A DNA stretch of 64,000 nt, taken from Acinetobacter portensis. Its GTDB lineage: Bacteria; Pseudomonadota; Gammaproteobacteria; Pseudomonadales; Moraxellaceae. The stretch is from positions 1 to 64,000 of the forward strand of contig NZ_LWRV01000077.1 in NCBI RefSeq assembly GCF_009372215.1, in the 5' to 3' direction. Positions within the stretch are counted from its first letter, which is position 1. Every line of letters starts with the position of its first letter. A program made the translations under genes and the position numbers. Of the stretch, positions 37,275 through 46,320 are shown piece by piece. The notes beneath the pieces are model-generated. The model had not been told where the DNA came from. It made no database searches and worked only from the letters and a program-made list of their open reading frames with translations.

Positions 37275-38315
37275 TTATTCCCCTTGAGAAGCAGTTGCAT
37301 GTGCTTCAGAAGCTGAATGATCAGCGCCATGATAGTTTGACATGTAAGTATTGATTACAGATTCAAACAAACCTTGCTCTACAGAAGAATAGTAAGTCAC
37401 AGGATGTGGCTTAGTCGGGTAAGGACCTTCTGCTTTAGCAGTCGCAGCAAGTTTCTTCTCTAGATCAGTAGTTGCATTGGCATCCATCACTTCAATTTGG
37501 TGCGCAGAGCGGTTACCGTCACGTAAAGTTGCAAATTCAGCTTTGTCTAAAACAGTTTTTTGAACCGCTTCTGGATTTACTGAAGTGCCTTTACCTGCTT
37601 TAACAGCTGCTACCCATTCAGCAAATTGAGCATCAGTCACAGAGTGAGCGCGGAAACGCATTTGTGAGAAGCCATAGCCTGAATAGTTAGAAGAGAAACC
37701 GCGGAAGCCTTCGGCTGGGCTAGTTTCATTTGCTAACAAGTGAAGATGAGTTTGCATACCCGCCATAGCATAAATTTGACCGCCTAACGATGGGATGAAG
37801 AAAGAGTTCATCGTGAAGTTAGAAGTTAAACGAAGGTTTACAGGTGTTTTTTCCGGGAAACGAAGTTCGTTAACAGTCGCAATTTGTTGCTCTGGGTAGA
37901 TGAAGATCCATTTGAATTGTTCAGCAATAACCTGAACAGTTACTGGAGCTTTATCAGATTCAAGAGGCTTGTAAGGGTCATATTTATGTGAACCAACCCA
38001 AGTTAGAACCGCTAGAATACCAATAATAATCACGGGGATACCCCATACTACAATTTCAATTGCAGTTGAGTGTGCCCATGTCGGTTTGTAGTCTGCATCT
38101 TTATTTGACGCGCGATATTTCCAACCAAACCATAAAGCCATAACAATTGATGGAATTACCACCAAAAGCATTAGCCAAATCGCAGTCATCATCAAGCCAC
38201 TTTGACCTGCTGCTACTGGACCTTTTGAGTTTAGAAGTACTAGATCACCACCGCAACCTGTTAAGAGTGCGGCCATCATTGATAAAGACAATACAGCTAA
38301 AGTCGTTTGTCTCAT
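37275..38315 (-). CDS. cyoA: Cytochrome o ubiquinol oxidase subunit II
   Basis: The 346-residue lipoprotein (lipobox LLTGC, Cys21) has two membrane segments and a periplasmic cupredoxin-like domain that has lost CuA, as is normal for quinol oxidases: EQFKWIFIYPEQQIATVNEL (near 130) and the FSGYGFSQMRF-type C-terminal part. It is first in the cyoABCDE operon. The C-terminal tail is His/Ser-rich. Confidence 0.95.
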   Translation of the reverse strand: MRQTTLAVLSLSMMAALLTGCGGDLVLLNSKGPVAAGQSGLMMTAIWLMLLVVIPSIVMALWFGWKYRASNKDADYKPTWAHSTAIEIVVWGIPVIIIGILAVLTWVGSHKYDPYKPLESDKAPVTVQVIAEQFKWIFIYPEQQIATVNELRFPEKTPVNLRLTSNFTMNSFFIPSLGGQIYAMAGMQTHLHLLANETSPAEGFRGFSSNYSGYGFSQMRFRAHSVTDAQFAEWVAAVKAGKGTSVNPEAVQKTVLDKAEFATLRDGNRSAHQIEVMDANATTDLEKKLAATAKAEGPYPTKPHPVTYYSSVEQGLFESVINTYMSNYHGADHSASEAHATASQGE

Positions 38316-38623
38316 TTTACAACCTCGGTGAAGAGTCCCATTCCCTAAATTAAATATGGGATAGCGATTAAAGTGCCGTATAACTGAGCGCTTTGATGTT
38401 TGATAAAAACATGAAATAGCTTCTAATCATTAGACACCGCTACGTTGTAGGGCATTATGCCTTATATCTAAGAACTAAGCTATATGTAAAGATGCTTTAA
38501 ATGACTGTAATAAAAACCAATTTTGTTGGTCGGGATTGATTATTTTTATAAAAATTTATTCGTAATATCAATGAAGTGTGTAGTAACAAGGACATGTTTA
38601 TGCCCTTGTGTATTTTAGGTAAT
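38316..38623. other. Intergenic region with the cyo promoter and an upstream terminator
   Basis: The 308-base region lies between the RDD-family gene and cyoA, both on the minus strand. The part nearest cyoA should hold the promoter of the oxidase operon, probably oxygen- or growth-phase-regulated, but no clear operator was recognised. At its far end is the hairpin described next. No gene was seen. Confidence 0.45.
38588..38609 (-). terminator. Probable terminator of the RDD/GYF gene
   Basis: On the minus strand CAAGGGCAT...ATGTCCTTG can pair over nine positions, one of them G-U, followed by a U-containing tail. It is moderate in strength. Confidence 0.55.
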
Positions 38624-39409
38624 TTATTGCTTAGTGACTTTAGTTTTTGCTAGTTTATCGTGCAAAGTTTGACGTTTTTTGCCAAAACTAAATGCCCAGT
38701 CGATAATGGAAAATAAGGGGAATAAATAAATTGTAGGTAAAACAAACAAAACACTGCGTAATGTGAAGCTACGCATTAATGGAACTTTAGCGTTGGTATT
38801 TGCATCTACAATTTGAATTTTAGCTAAACGTTTGCCCATGCTTTGTCCATGCTTTGCAAGCATCACCGCTTGAATTGCAAGCATAATTAAGATGTAAAGC
38901 CCTACAGCAATCCAAGCTTCTTGTGGAATAAGGTGAAATAATTCTGACTGAACTTGAAGCGCTTGCTCTGAAGTTGTTGCTGTCTGCATTTTTTGTTGTA
39001 TTGAAGCAAGATCTGTAATTTGATTTTGATTCAAGAAAAATGATGGAATAATTGCAGCAGGAATCCAAAGTAGAATATCTAAAACTTTTGCAAAAGCACG
39101 TGAACCCAGAGATGCAAGTTCAGGTTCTACTTTACTATGAGAACGGTTGTTCTGAATGCTTGGATTAAACGTTGTTTGCGTTTGTTGATTTGGTGTTTGT
39201 GCAGATGTAGAAAGTGAAGGTGTTATATAACCTGCAGGTTCGTATATGAGTTTTCCTTGTGTAAGTTCACCTAAAGCTTTCCATTCCACCATGCCTTGGT
39301 GCCAAGCTAAATCTGTAAGTAGGATTTGTTGGCTTGCAAGCATTTGGTTAACTTGCTCAATTGTATATGGACCAGCTTGTTGATTATTTCGCGCCAAGTA
39401 AATCTGCAT
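38624..39409 (-). CDS. RDD-family membrane protein with N-terminal GYF-2 domain
   Basis: I chose the start MQIYLARNNQQAGPYTIEQV (261 residues). The longer frame would begin inside the ppsA terminator. Residues 1-55 form a GYF_2 (DUF4339) domain (AGPYTIEQVNQML, WHQGMVEWKALGEL). After a Gln/Thr/Ser-rich linker comes the RDD domain (about 115-255), with membrane segments and the opening Arg-Ala-Asp block. RDD proteins are thought to be ion-linked transporters or scaffolds. The function here is unknown. Confidence 0.85.
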   Translation of the reverse strand: MQIYLARNNQQAGPYTIEQVNQMLASQQILLTDLAWHQGMVEWKALGELTQGKLIYEPAGYITPSLSTSAQTPNQQTQTTFNPSIQNNRSHSKVEPELASLGSRAFAKVLDILLWIPAAIIPSFFLNQNQITDLASIQQKMQTATTSEQALQVQSELFHLIPQEAWIAVGLYILIMLAIQAVMLAKHGQSMGKRLAKIQIVDANTNAKVPLMRSFTLRSVLFVLPTIYLFPLFSIIDWAFSFGKKRQTLHDKLAKTKVTKQ

Positions 39410-39449
39410 AAATTTTAAATCTCGAAAAACGAACAAAGAGTATAAATGA

Positions 39450-39480
39450 AAAAAGACCCTAATTAGGGTCTTTTTTAACA
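39450..39480 (-). terminator. Terminator of ppsA
   Basis: The stem AAAAGACCCT-AATT-AGGGTCTTTT (39451-39474) is followed by U on the minus strand. It lies eight bases after the ppsA stop. Confidence 0.92.
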
Positions 39481-39487
39481 CAGTTTC

Positions 39488-41869
39488 TTATGCTTGTTGA
39501 GACTTTTCTTCTTCAGCTAAGAAGAACCAAGTTTCTAATACTGAGTCTGGATTTAAAGATACAGATTCAATACCTTGTTCCATGAGCCATTTTGCAAGAT
39601 CAGGATGATCAGAAGGACCTTGACCACAAATACCCACGTATTTACCTGCTTTACGACATGCTTGAATTGCCATTGAAAGAAGTACTTTCACAGCAGCATC
39701 ACGCTCATCAAATAGGTGAGACACAATACCTGAGTCACGATCTAGACCAAGTGTTAACTGAGTTAAGTCATTTGAACCGATAGAGAAACCATCGAAATGT
39801 TCAAGGAATTGTTCAGCCAATAATGCGTTTGTTGGAAGCTCACACATCATGATCACTTTAAGACCATTTTCACCACGTTTTAAACCGTTAAGTGCTAACA
39901 ATTCAATAACACGTTTCGCTTCTGCAACTGTACGTACGAAAGGAATCATGATTTGGATGTTTGTAAGACCCATTTCATCGCGTGCTTTTTTCAATGCACG
40001 ACATTCAAGTTCGAAGCAGTCACGGAAATTGTCAGAAACGTAGCGACTTGCACCACGGAAACCAAGCATTGGGTTTTCTTCTTCTGGCTCGTATAACTTA
40101 CCACCAATTAAGTTTGCGTATTCGTTTGACTTAAAGTCAGACATACGAACAATAACAGGTTTGTCTGCAAACGCAGCGGCAAGTGTTGAAATACCTTCTA
40201 CTAATTTCTCTACATAGAAATCGATAGGAGAAGAGTAACCTGCAGTACGAGCCATTACAGCAGCACGTGTTTCACGCGGTAAGCTTTCAATATTCAATAA
40301 TGCTTTAGGATGCACACCAATCATACGGTTGATGATGAATTCTAAACGTGCAAGACCAATACCTTCGTTAGGAATAGTTGCGAAATCGAATGCGCGGTCA
40401 GGGTTACCTACGTTCATCATTACTTTGAACGGAAGTTTAGGCATAGATTCGATAGAGTTGCGTTGAATTTCGAAATCTAACGCACCTTCGTAAATAAAGC
40501 CTGTATCACCTTCGGCACAAGAAACCGTAACTTCTTGACCATCGGTTAGAATTTCAGTTGCATTGCCACAACCTACAATTGCAGGAACGCCAAGTTCACG
40601 CGCAATAATTGCAGCGTGACAAGTACGACCACCACGGTTTGTAATAATCGCAGCAGCGCGTTTCATTACTGGTTCCCAATCTGGATCTGTCATGTCAGAT
40701 ACAAGCACGTCACCGTCTTGTACTTTATCCATTTCCTTGATTGAGCTCACAATGCGAACTTTACCAGAACCAATGCGTTGACCAATTGAACGACCTTCAC
40801 AAACAACAGTACCTTTTTGTTTCAGTAGGTAGCGTTCCATTGTGCCGACATTTTCACGGCTTTTTACAGTTTCAGGACGTGCTTGAACGATATAGATTTC
40901 ACCATCATCGCCATCTTTAGCCCATTCGATGTCCATTGGAGAACCGTAATGTTTTTCGATGATGAGCGCTTGTTTAGCAAGTTCTTGTAATTCGTGATCG
41001 TTTAACGCAAATTGTTGACGTTCTGCTTTTTCAACATCTACGATAGACACTGATTTACCCGCAGAAGCATCTTCGCTGTAAATCATTTTTTGATGTTTAG
41101 AACCCAAGTTACGACGCAAGATAGAATGTTTACCTGCGTTTAGTAATGGTTTAGATAGATAGAATTCGTCAGGGTTTACTGCACCTTGAACGACCATTTC
41201 ACCCAAACCATAAGATGCTGTAATGAAAACAACATCACGGAAGCCAGATTCAGTATCGAGTGTGAACATAACGCCCGCAGCGCCAGTTTCAGAGCGAACC
41301 ATGCGTTGGATACCCGCAGACAACGCAACAACGTCATGTGCGAAGTTTTGGTGTACACGGTAAGAAATAGCACGGTCGTTATATAACGATGCAAATACTT
41401 CTTTAATTGCAACAAGTACGTTGTCGATGCCGCGAATGTTCAAGAATGTTTCTTGTTGACCCGCAAATGAAGCATCAGGTAAGTCTTCTGCAGTCGCAGA
41501 TGAACGAACGGCAACCGCGATGTCTGGGTTGCCGTTTGAAAGCGCTTCAAATGCAGTACGAACTTCTTTTTCAAGATCAGCAGTCAGTGGAGTGTCGACA
41601 ATCCATTGACGAATTTTTGCGCCAGTTTCAGCAAGAGCGACAACATCATCTACATTGAGTGCTGCTAGCTCTGCATTGATTTTAGCGTTTAGGCCACTTT
41701 GCTCGAGAAATTCACGATAAGCTTGAGCGGTTGTTGCAAAACCACCAGGGACAGATACACCAGCATTAGAAAGATGGCTGATCATTTCGCCTAGAGATGA
41801 GTTTTTCCCACCTACAAGCTCAACATCATGTTTCCCTAATTTTTCTAGACCAATTACGCGCGCTTCCAA
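39488..41869 (-). CDS. ppsA: Phosphoenolpyruvate synthase
   Basis: PpsA converts pyruvate and ATP to PEP for gluconeogenesis. The 793 residues show the N-terminal ATP-binding region (about 15-340, starting [20 protein letters not shown]), the swivelling His domain with catalytic His in [20 protein letters not shown] (near residue 425) and the C-terminal PEP-binding domain with [17 protein letters not shown] (near 700). It diverges from the gene at 42023, the PEP synthase regulator, with 153 bases shared between them. Confidence 0.96.
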   Translation of the reverse strand: MEARVIGLEKLGKHDVELVGGKNSSLGEMISHLSNAGVSVPGGFATTAQAYREFLEQSGLNAKINAELAALNVDDVVALAETGAKIRQWIVDTPLTADLEKEVRTAFEALSNGNPDIAVAVRSSATAEDLPDASFAGQQETFLNIRGIDNVLVAIKEVFASLYNDRAISYRVHQNFAHDVVALSAGIQRMVRSETGAAGVMFTLDTESGFRDVVFITASYGLGEMVVQGAVNPDEFYLSKPLLNAGKHSILRRNLGSKHQKMIYSEDASAGKSVSIVDVEKAERQQFALNDHELQELAKQALIIEKHYGSPMDIEWAKDGDDGEIYIVQARPETVKSRENVGTMERYLLKQKGTVVCEGRSIGQRIGSGKVRIVSSIKEMDKVQDGDVLVSDMTDPDWEPVMKRAAAIITNRGGRTCHAAIIARELGVPAIVGCGNATEILTDGQEVTVSCAEGDTGFIYEGALDFEIQRNSIESMPKLPFKVMMNVGNPDRAFDFATIPNEGIGLARLEFIINRMIGVHPKALLNIESLPRETRAAVMARTAGYSSPIDFYVEKLVEGISTLAAAFADKPVIVRMSDFKSNEYANLIGGKLYEPEEENPMLGFRGASRYVSDNFRDCFELECRALKKARDEMGLTNIQIMIPFVRTVAEAKRVIELLALNGLKRGENGLKVIMMCELPTNALLAEQFLEHFDGFSIGSNDLTQLTLGLDRDSGIVSHLFDERDAAVKVLLSMAIQACRKAGKYVGICGQGPSDHPDLAKWLMEQGIESVSLNPDSVLETWFFLAEEEKSQQA

Positions 41870-42022
41870 AGTTGTTACTCCACTTTTGCAGTATTTATCA
41901 CTATCTTGGCATGAAATTATAACAAATTACTTAGTAATTTTATTGAACTAAGTTACAGTCATGTAAGATGGCTTACTATAAAGATTTAATGACACTAAGA
42001 CAAATGTTTCGGGAGAATTTTA

Positions 42023-42859
42023 ATGTCAGAAGCTAAACAAATTAAGCGCAGTGTTTTCTTTGTTTCAGATGGTACTGCAATTACCGCTGAAACCCTTGGC
42101 CACTCGCTATTAGCGCAGTTTCCACATGTTAATTTTGACATTCATATTATTCCCTATATTAGCTCTGAAGAGGCTGCGACTAATGTCGTAGCAGAAATTA
42201 ATGCAAGAGCAAAATTGGATGGGCAAAAGCCTTTGGTATTTGATACTTTGGTCGACCCCTATGTTCGTGACATTATTAATACTGCAAAAGCAGTAAATCT
42301 TGATGTATTTGAAGGGCTTATTAGTAAATTGTCTGAAGAGTTAGGTACTGCGCCTACAACTTTAGTCGGACAAACCCATGCGGTGACAGATTCTGAGTCT
42401 TATAAGTCACGTATTGATGCGGTTCATTTCGCTTTAGATAACGATGATGGGGCAAGAACACGTCATTACGACAAGGCAGATTTGATCTTAATTGGGGTGT
42501 CTCGTTCGGGTAAAACGCCAACATCTATTTACTTGTCATTACAATTTGGTATTCGTGTTGCAAACTATCCTTTGACTGAAGAAGACTTAGATGACAACCG
42601 TTTGCCTGCTGTTTTAAAAGAACATAAGCATAAATTATTTGGTCTAATGATTGACGCAGATCGTTTAGTAGCAATACGTTCAGAGCGTAAAGCAAATAGT
42701 CGTTATGCAAGTTTTAGTCAATGTCAGATGGAGCTTCGTGCAATTGAAGGTATTTATATTTCAGAAGGAATTAAGCACTTAAATGTCTCTGAAATGTCGA
42801 TTGAAGAAATTTCTACACGTGTACTTCAGATGACGGGACTAAAACGTCGTATTAGCTAA
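42023..42859 (+). CDS. ppsR: PEP synthase regulatory kinase/phosphatase (PSRP)
   Basis: The 278-residue PSRP (DUF299) protein controls PEP synthase by reversible ADP-dependent phosphorylation of the regulatory Thr/Ser. It has an N-terminal FFVSDGTAITAETLG and a P-loop GVSRSGKTPTSIYLSLQFG (near residue 158), typical of this kinase. Divergent pairing with ppsA is usual for this family. It has a weak ribosome site (GGGAG) and is monocistronic. Confidence 0.93.
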   Translation: MSEAKQIKRSVFFVSDGTAITAETLGHSLLAQFPHVNFDIHIIPYISSEEAATNVVAEINARAKLDGQKPLVFDTLVDPYVRDIINTAKAVNLDVFEGLISKLSEELGTAPTTLVGQTHAVTDSESYKSRIDAVHFALDNDDGARTRHYDKADLILIGVSRSGKTPTSIYLSLQFGIRVANYPLTEEDLDDNRLPAVLKEHKHKLFGLMIDADRLVAIRSERKANSRYASFSQCQMELRAIEGIYISEGIKHLNVSEMSIEEISTRVLQMTGLKRRIS

Positions 42860-42877
42860 AACATAAGTTTTTATATT

Positions 42878-42909
42878 TAAAAAAGAGTCAAAATGTGGCT
42901 CTTTTTTTT
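42878..42909 (+). terminator. Terminator of ppsR
   Basis: AAAAGAGTCA pairs with TGGCTCTTTT (one G-U pair) with a small loop, then T run. Located shortly after the ppsR stop. Confidence 0.8.
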
Positions 42910-42973
42910 ATTAAAAATAATGAATAGGTAATCATAAAAAAATATAAATAAAAGATTGTAAGTGATTAAAAAA

Positions 42974-43540
42974 CTAGCATTTTTGTGTGAATGTCGTGAT
43001 GATGATATCGGGAAAATAAGCCAATCTATCAATACTATGGATGGCAGAGGTTGAAACTTTTTGAATTGGCCAAGCATTTAAGCTGCAATTTTCACGCTGT
43101 AATGCTGCGTAATAACTATCCGATTTAAGAATGTTTTTGGGTAAATTTGCACTATTGGGTGTAAGTAAGCGTCTTAACCATGGGTCAATTACTTGAGACT
43201 CTAAAAAACGTAAAGACAAAAGGGCTTTAATTCTATTGCTAAATAAACGACGATTTTTAATCAGTAAAGGATGACTAATTAAGCGATGCAAGCCTTTATC
43301 TGTTTTAGGTAAAATATATTGTGGCGAAATTTGAAAAACTTTAATGTTTTTTGCAGCTAAGCAAATATTCTCTAAGTGCATCACAATAAATTGGTCTGTG
43401 CCAATAATTGCAACATTTAAATGTTCAAAGTTATGTTGTGTAATGACATCGGACGATATTATTTTTCCTTGAAATTCTGAGTAATCTTCCTTTAAGTTTT
43501 GAAAAGATGCGAATATTTCCCGTTGACTTTTAATGGCCAT
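42974..43540 (-). CDS. Orphan fragment resembling a flavin monooxygenase NADPH-binding region
   Basis: The 188-residue protein, starting at MAIKSQREIF with GGGGA upstream, shows the middle part of Baeyer-Villiger/flavin monooxygenases. Visible are a nucleotide-binding-like strand VAIIGTDQFIVMHLENICL, ISPQYILPKTDKGLHRLI, then the block DPWLRRLLTPNSANLPKNILKSDSYYAALQREN cut at residues 115-145. The FAD-binding N-terminus (GxGxxG) and most of the C-terminus are missing. It looks like a remnant that has either decayed or been retained as a small protein. It has no frame disruption, and there is no flanking half in either adjacent region. Enzyme activity is unlikely. Confidence 0.6.
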   Translation of the reverse strand: MAIKSQREIFASFQNLKEDYSEFQGKIISSDVITQHNFEHLNVAIIGTDQFIVMHLENICLAAKNIKVFQISPQYILPKTDKGLHRLISHPLLIKNRRLFSNRIKALLSLRFLESQVIDPWLRRLLTPNSANLPKNILKSDSYYAALQRENCSLNAWPIQKVSTSAIHSIDRLAYFPDIIITTFTQKC

Positions 43541-43696
43541 GATCATTCCCCAAGGATTTTTATTTTTTGAAATTTTAATTTTGAACAATATTTATACAGT
43601 TATTTTCTTTAATCGCAAATCACTTTTTTATTGTTATAAAGAAAATAAAAAACAAAGACCTATGGGTTTCCATAAGCCTTGTAGGGGAATCAATGA

Positions 43697-44698
43697 TTAT
43701 TGGTTTTTTAGATGAATAAGATGATCAAAATTTTCTAATCTTTTATCTGTGTCATAAATATCACAAGTAAAGATAAACTCATCAACATCGAATTGGCAAA
43801 GTAGCTTTTCTAAACCATTTTTAACGGTTTGTTGATCGCCAATTTGTGCCATTGCATAAAAATTATTAACCGCCATTTTATCTGCAGAAGACCATAATTC
43901 ATCCATGCTTTTTACTGGGGCTTTGAGTTTCAAGCTCTGACCGCGCATGAGTCCAAGTACGCGTTGATACGCACTAGTCGCTAAATATTGAGCTTCTTCA
44001 TTGCTATTTGCGACTACAGTTGGAACGCCCATAGAAACATAAGGTCGATCTAGATATTCAGAAGGTTGAAAGTTCTCACGATAAAGCTGAATCGCTTGAC
44101 CTAACATGCGTGGAGCAAAATGTGAGGCAAATGAATAGGGAAGTCCTAAACGTGCAGCAAGTTGCGCGCTGAATAAGCTTGATCCTAAAAGCCAAACGGG
44201 GACATGTGTACTTTGACCTGGCGTGGCTACAATTTTTTGATTGGGTTGAGGATCTGCAAAATAGCTGAGAATTTCTAAAACATCTTGCGGAAATTGTTCT
44301 TCAGTTTCTTGGCGACCGCGTCTTAAAGCGCGCATGGTCACTTGATCTGTACCAGGTGCACGACCTAAACCAAGTTCAACACGGTTCGGATATAAAGTTG
44401 CTAGCGTACCAAACTGTTCTGCAACCACGAGTGGTGCATGATTTGGTAACATAATTCCGCCAGATCCGACTTTTAAGGTCTTGGTGTTGGCAAGAATATA
44501 ACCCAATAAAACCGCAGTTGCTGAACTCGCAATACCATCCATATTGTGATGTTCTGCTAACCATAAACGGTCATAACCTAACTTTTCAGCATGTTGAGCA
44601 AGTTCTAAAGAATGTTGTAAAGAAAATTGCACAGATTGATCGTCGCGAACGGGGGCGAGTTCAAGAATAGAAAATTTAGTCTCTTGCAATGAACGCAT
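43697..44698 (-). CDS. LLM-class flavin-dependent oxidoreductase
   Basis: The 333-residue TIM-barrel protein is of the luciferase-like monooxygenase class (YhbW/MsnO8-like). Typical features are [21 protein letters not shown] (near 37) and [43 protein letters not shown] split over residues 80-125. It would use FMNH2 and oxygen on an unknown substrate. Oxidoreductases of this class are common in Acinetobacter and often stand alone, as here. Confidence 0.85.
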   Translation of the reverse strand: MRSLQETKFSILELAPVRDDQSVQFSLQHSLELAQHAEKLGYDRLWLAEHHNMDGIASSATAVLLGYILANTKTLKVGSGGIMLPNHAPLVVAEQFGTLATLYPNRVELGLGRAPGTDQVTMRALRRGRQETEEQFPQDVLEILSYFADPQPNQKIVATPGQSTHVPVWLLGSSLFSAQLAARLGLPYSFASHFAPRMLGQAIQLYRENFQPSEYLDRPYVSMGVPTVVANSNEEAQYLATSAYQRVLGLMRGQSLKLKAPVKSMDELWSSADKMAVNNFYAMAQIGDQQTVKNGLEKLLCQFDVDEFIFTCDIYDTDKRLENFDHLIHLKNQ

Positions 44699-44803
44699 GA
44701 TGTATTCCGAAATTAAAAACTATTTTCATCATACGACTTGATTTTAAGTTTGTATATCGAAAAAAAACGATATATTGTTTATGCATCGGTAAAATATGTA
44801 TAT

Positions 44804-44828
44804 AAAAAGCATCCGAAGATGCTTTTTT
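44804..44828 (-). terminator. Terminator of the glycine-zipper gene 1
   Basis: On the minus strand the stem AAAAAGCATC-TTCG-GATGCTTTTT (UUCG tetraloop) is followed by U. It lies after the stop at 44865. Confidence 0.93.
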
Positions 44829-44864
44829 AGATGAATAGCTAATTTGTACTAGATTCTGAAATAA

Positions 44865-45362
44865 TTAGCGTTTGCCGTTTTTATACCAACCATTATGTCG
44901 TCCATTGTCATTACGGTGACCACGGTTGTTGTAGCGGTAATCATTATTTCGATAGTTGTTGTTGCGACGGTCGTATCGATCATCATAACGTCGATCTTCA
45001 CTTACTTTTTTGCCTAAGACTGATCCGCCTGCGGAACCTGCTGCTGCACCAATGTATCCGCCATTACTTCCACCCATGCTATTACCTACGGTATATCCGC
45101 CAGCACCGCCTAAAGCGCCACCAATGATTGCACCATTACGGTCGCGTTTGCTTGAAGATGCTGCAGCACCTGCGCCACCACCAATAGCTGAACCAATCAT
45201 TGCACCTGTTTGTCCACCCATTTTATTACCAATGGCTGCACCCACTAAACCGCCTAAACCAGAAGTCACAGCAACACGAGTACTATCACTTGCTTGTGCT
45301 GTAGTCATTGTTATTGCAGATGCTGTAATGATGCTAGCAATTAATATAGATTGAATTTTCAT
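44865..45362 (-). CDS. Glycine-zipper envelope protein 1, with basic/Asn-rich tail
   Basis: The 165-residue protein has a signal peptide (cleavage after AQA, residue 24). A glycine-zipper region of Gly/Ala-rich repeats (about residues 33-118, such as VGAAIGNKMGGQTGAMIGSAIGGGAGA) follows. The C-terminal tail (119-165) is rich in Arg, Asn, Tyr and Asp. The glycine zipper suggests insertion or association with the outer membrane, like the YMGG/OmpA-associated families. It is the paralogue of the gene just upstream at 45575-46003, and they share about half the zipper residues. Confidence 0.8.
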   Translation of the reverse strand: MKIQSILIASIITASAITMTTAQASDSTRVAVTSGLGGLVGAAIGNKMGGQTGAMIGSAIGGGAGAAASSSKRDRNGAIIGGALGGAGGYTVGNSMGGSNGGYIGAAAGSAGGSVLGKKVSEDRRYDDRYDRRNNNYRNNDYRYNNRGHRNDNGRHNGWYKNGKR

Positions 45363-45519
45363 TTTTTAGCCCTAGCAAGGTATCTGTTGTTTATTGCATC
45401 TAATGTAGTTAAAGAGTGAGAATAAACGATGGAGAAAAAGCTCATTGCTTTGTTTCGATTGGTAAAAAATAAATGATATTTCCTCTATATTTCTTCATGA
45501 TTATTCAGTGTTTATTAAG

Positions 45520-45543
45520 CAAAAAAAAGCACCCGAAGGTGCG
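45520..45543 (-). terminator. Terminator of the glycine-zipper gene 2
   Basis: On the minus strand GCACC-TTCG-GGTGC is followed by eight U. Again a UUCG tetraloop. It lies after the stop at 45575. Confidence 0.93.
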
Positions 45544-45574
45544 AATGGAGTAAATCTATAACATTGAGGAATTA

Positions 45575-46003
45575 TTAACGACGCTTACGGTTGTGTTTTT
45601 TCCATTTGCTATTTTTGCTGCTGGTGTATTGTTTATCTTTTGATACTTTATTACCTAAAGCAGCACCGCCTGCTGCACCAAGTGCAGAACCGATATATCC
45701 ACCATTTGTACCGCCCATGCTTTTACCTACGGTATAACCAGCACCACCACCAACTGCACCACCAACTGCAGATGATGTGCGGTTGCGTTTATCACTTGCG
45801 ACAGCTGCACCGCCAGCACCACCTAGGGCAGCACCAATCGTTGCGCCTGTATTGCCACCCATATTTTTACCAATTGCTGTTCCAGCAACACTTCCTAATG
45901 CACTTGCTGCTGCAACGCGAGTTGTGTTGTCTGCATGAGCGGTCATTGCAAACATTGAAGCTGTTGCAAGTGCTGTGCTTAATAGAATGGCATTCAGTTT
46001 CAT
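45575..46003 (-). CDS. Glycine-zipper envelope protein 2
   Basis: The 142-residue protein has a signal peptide (MTAHADN, cleavage after Ala23 or 24) and a glycine-zipper region parallel to the paralogue at 44865-45362 (GTAIGKNMGGNTGATIGAALGGAGGAA then GGGAGYTVGKSMGGTNGGYIGSALG, cut over residues 41-115). The tail is short and Lys-rich. A tandem duplication is likely. Its frame is complete, with its own terminator. Promoter and function are unknown. Confidence 0.8.
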   Translation of the reverse strand: MKLNAILLSTALATASMFAMTAHADNTTRVAAASALGSVAGTAIGKNMGGNTGATIGAALGGAGGAAVASDKRNRTSSAVGGAVGGGAGYTVGKSMGGTNGGYIGSALGAAGGAALGNKVSKDKQYTSSKNSKWKKHNRKRR

Positions 46004-46320
46004 GGTATCTCCGAATCCTTATGGATTTTAAATATTTATCTTGATCGCTAATTTATCAAAGGGTTTATTCCACAATGTGAAGAGATCCAAAGGCTTTTAA
46101 GTAGTTTGGTTTTTGCTTTGTTGCGCTTTGTTAATTAACACGTGAAAGGTGAAGTAAATATGAATGATGTGTTCAATGTTTCAGCATATGATTCATTTTT
46201 TCTGATGAGATAGTGTGAAAACGATTTTAAATTTGTGTTGAAAATGAATTTAATGATATTTTGTGATTAAATTTACAGATAAAACAGAATAATAAGTAGT
46301 ACATCACAAAAGGAAGGGTA
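46004..46320. other. Divergent promoter region between glycine-zipper gene 2 and the autotransporter
   Basis: The two genes flanking this 317-base stretch diverge, so it must hold two promoters. It is AT-rich with no other open frame and no hairpin of note. The autotransporter start is served by a strong ribosome site (AAGGAAGGG). Confidence 0.45.

Noticed and set aside
45010-45354. Open frames antisense to the glycine-zipper genes (Pro-rich or His/Leu-rich)
   Set aside because: They are shadows of the repetitive Gly/Ala codons on the opposite strand and lack ribosome sites.
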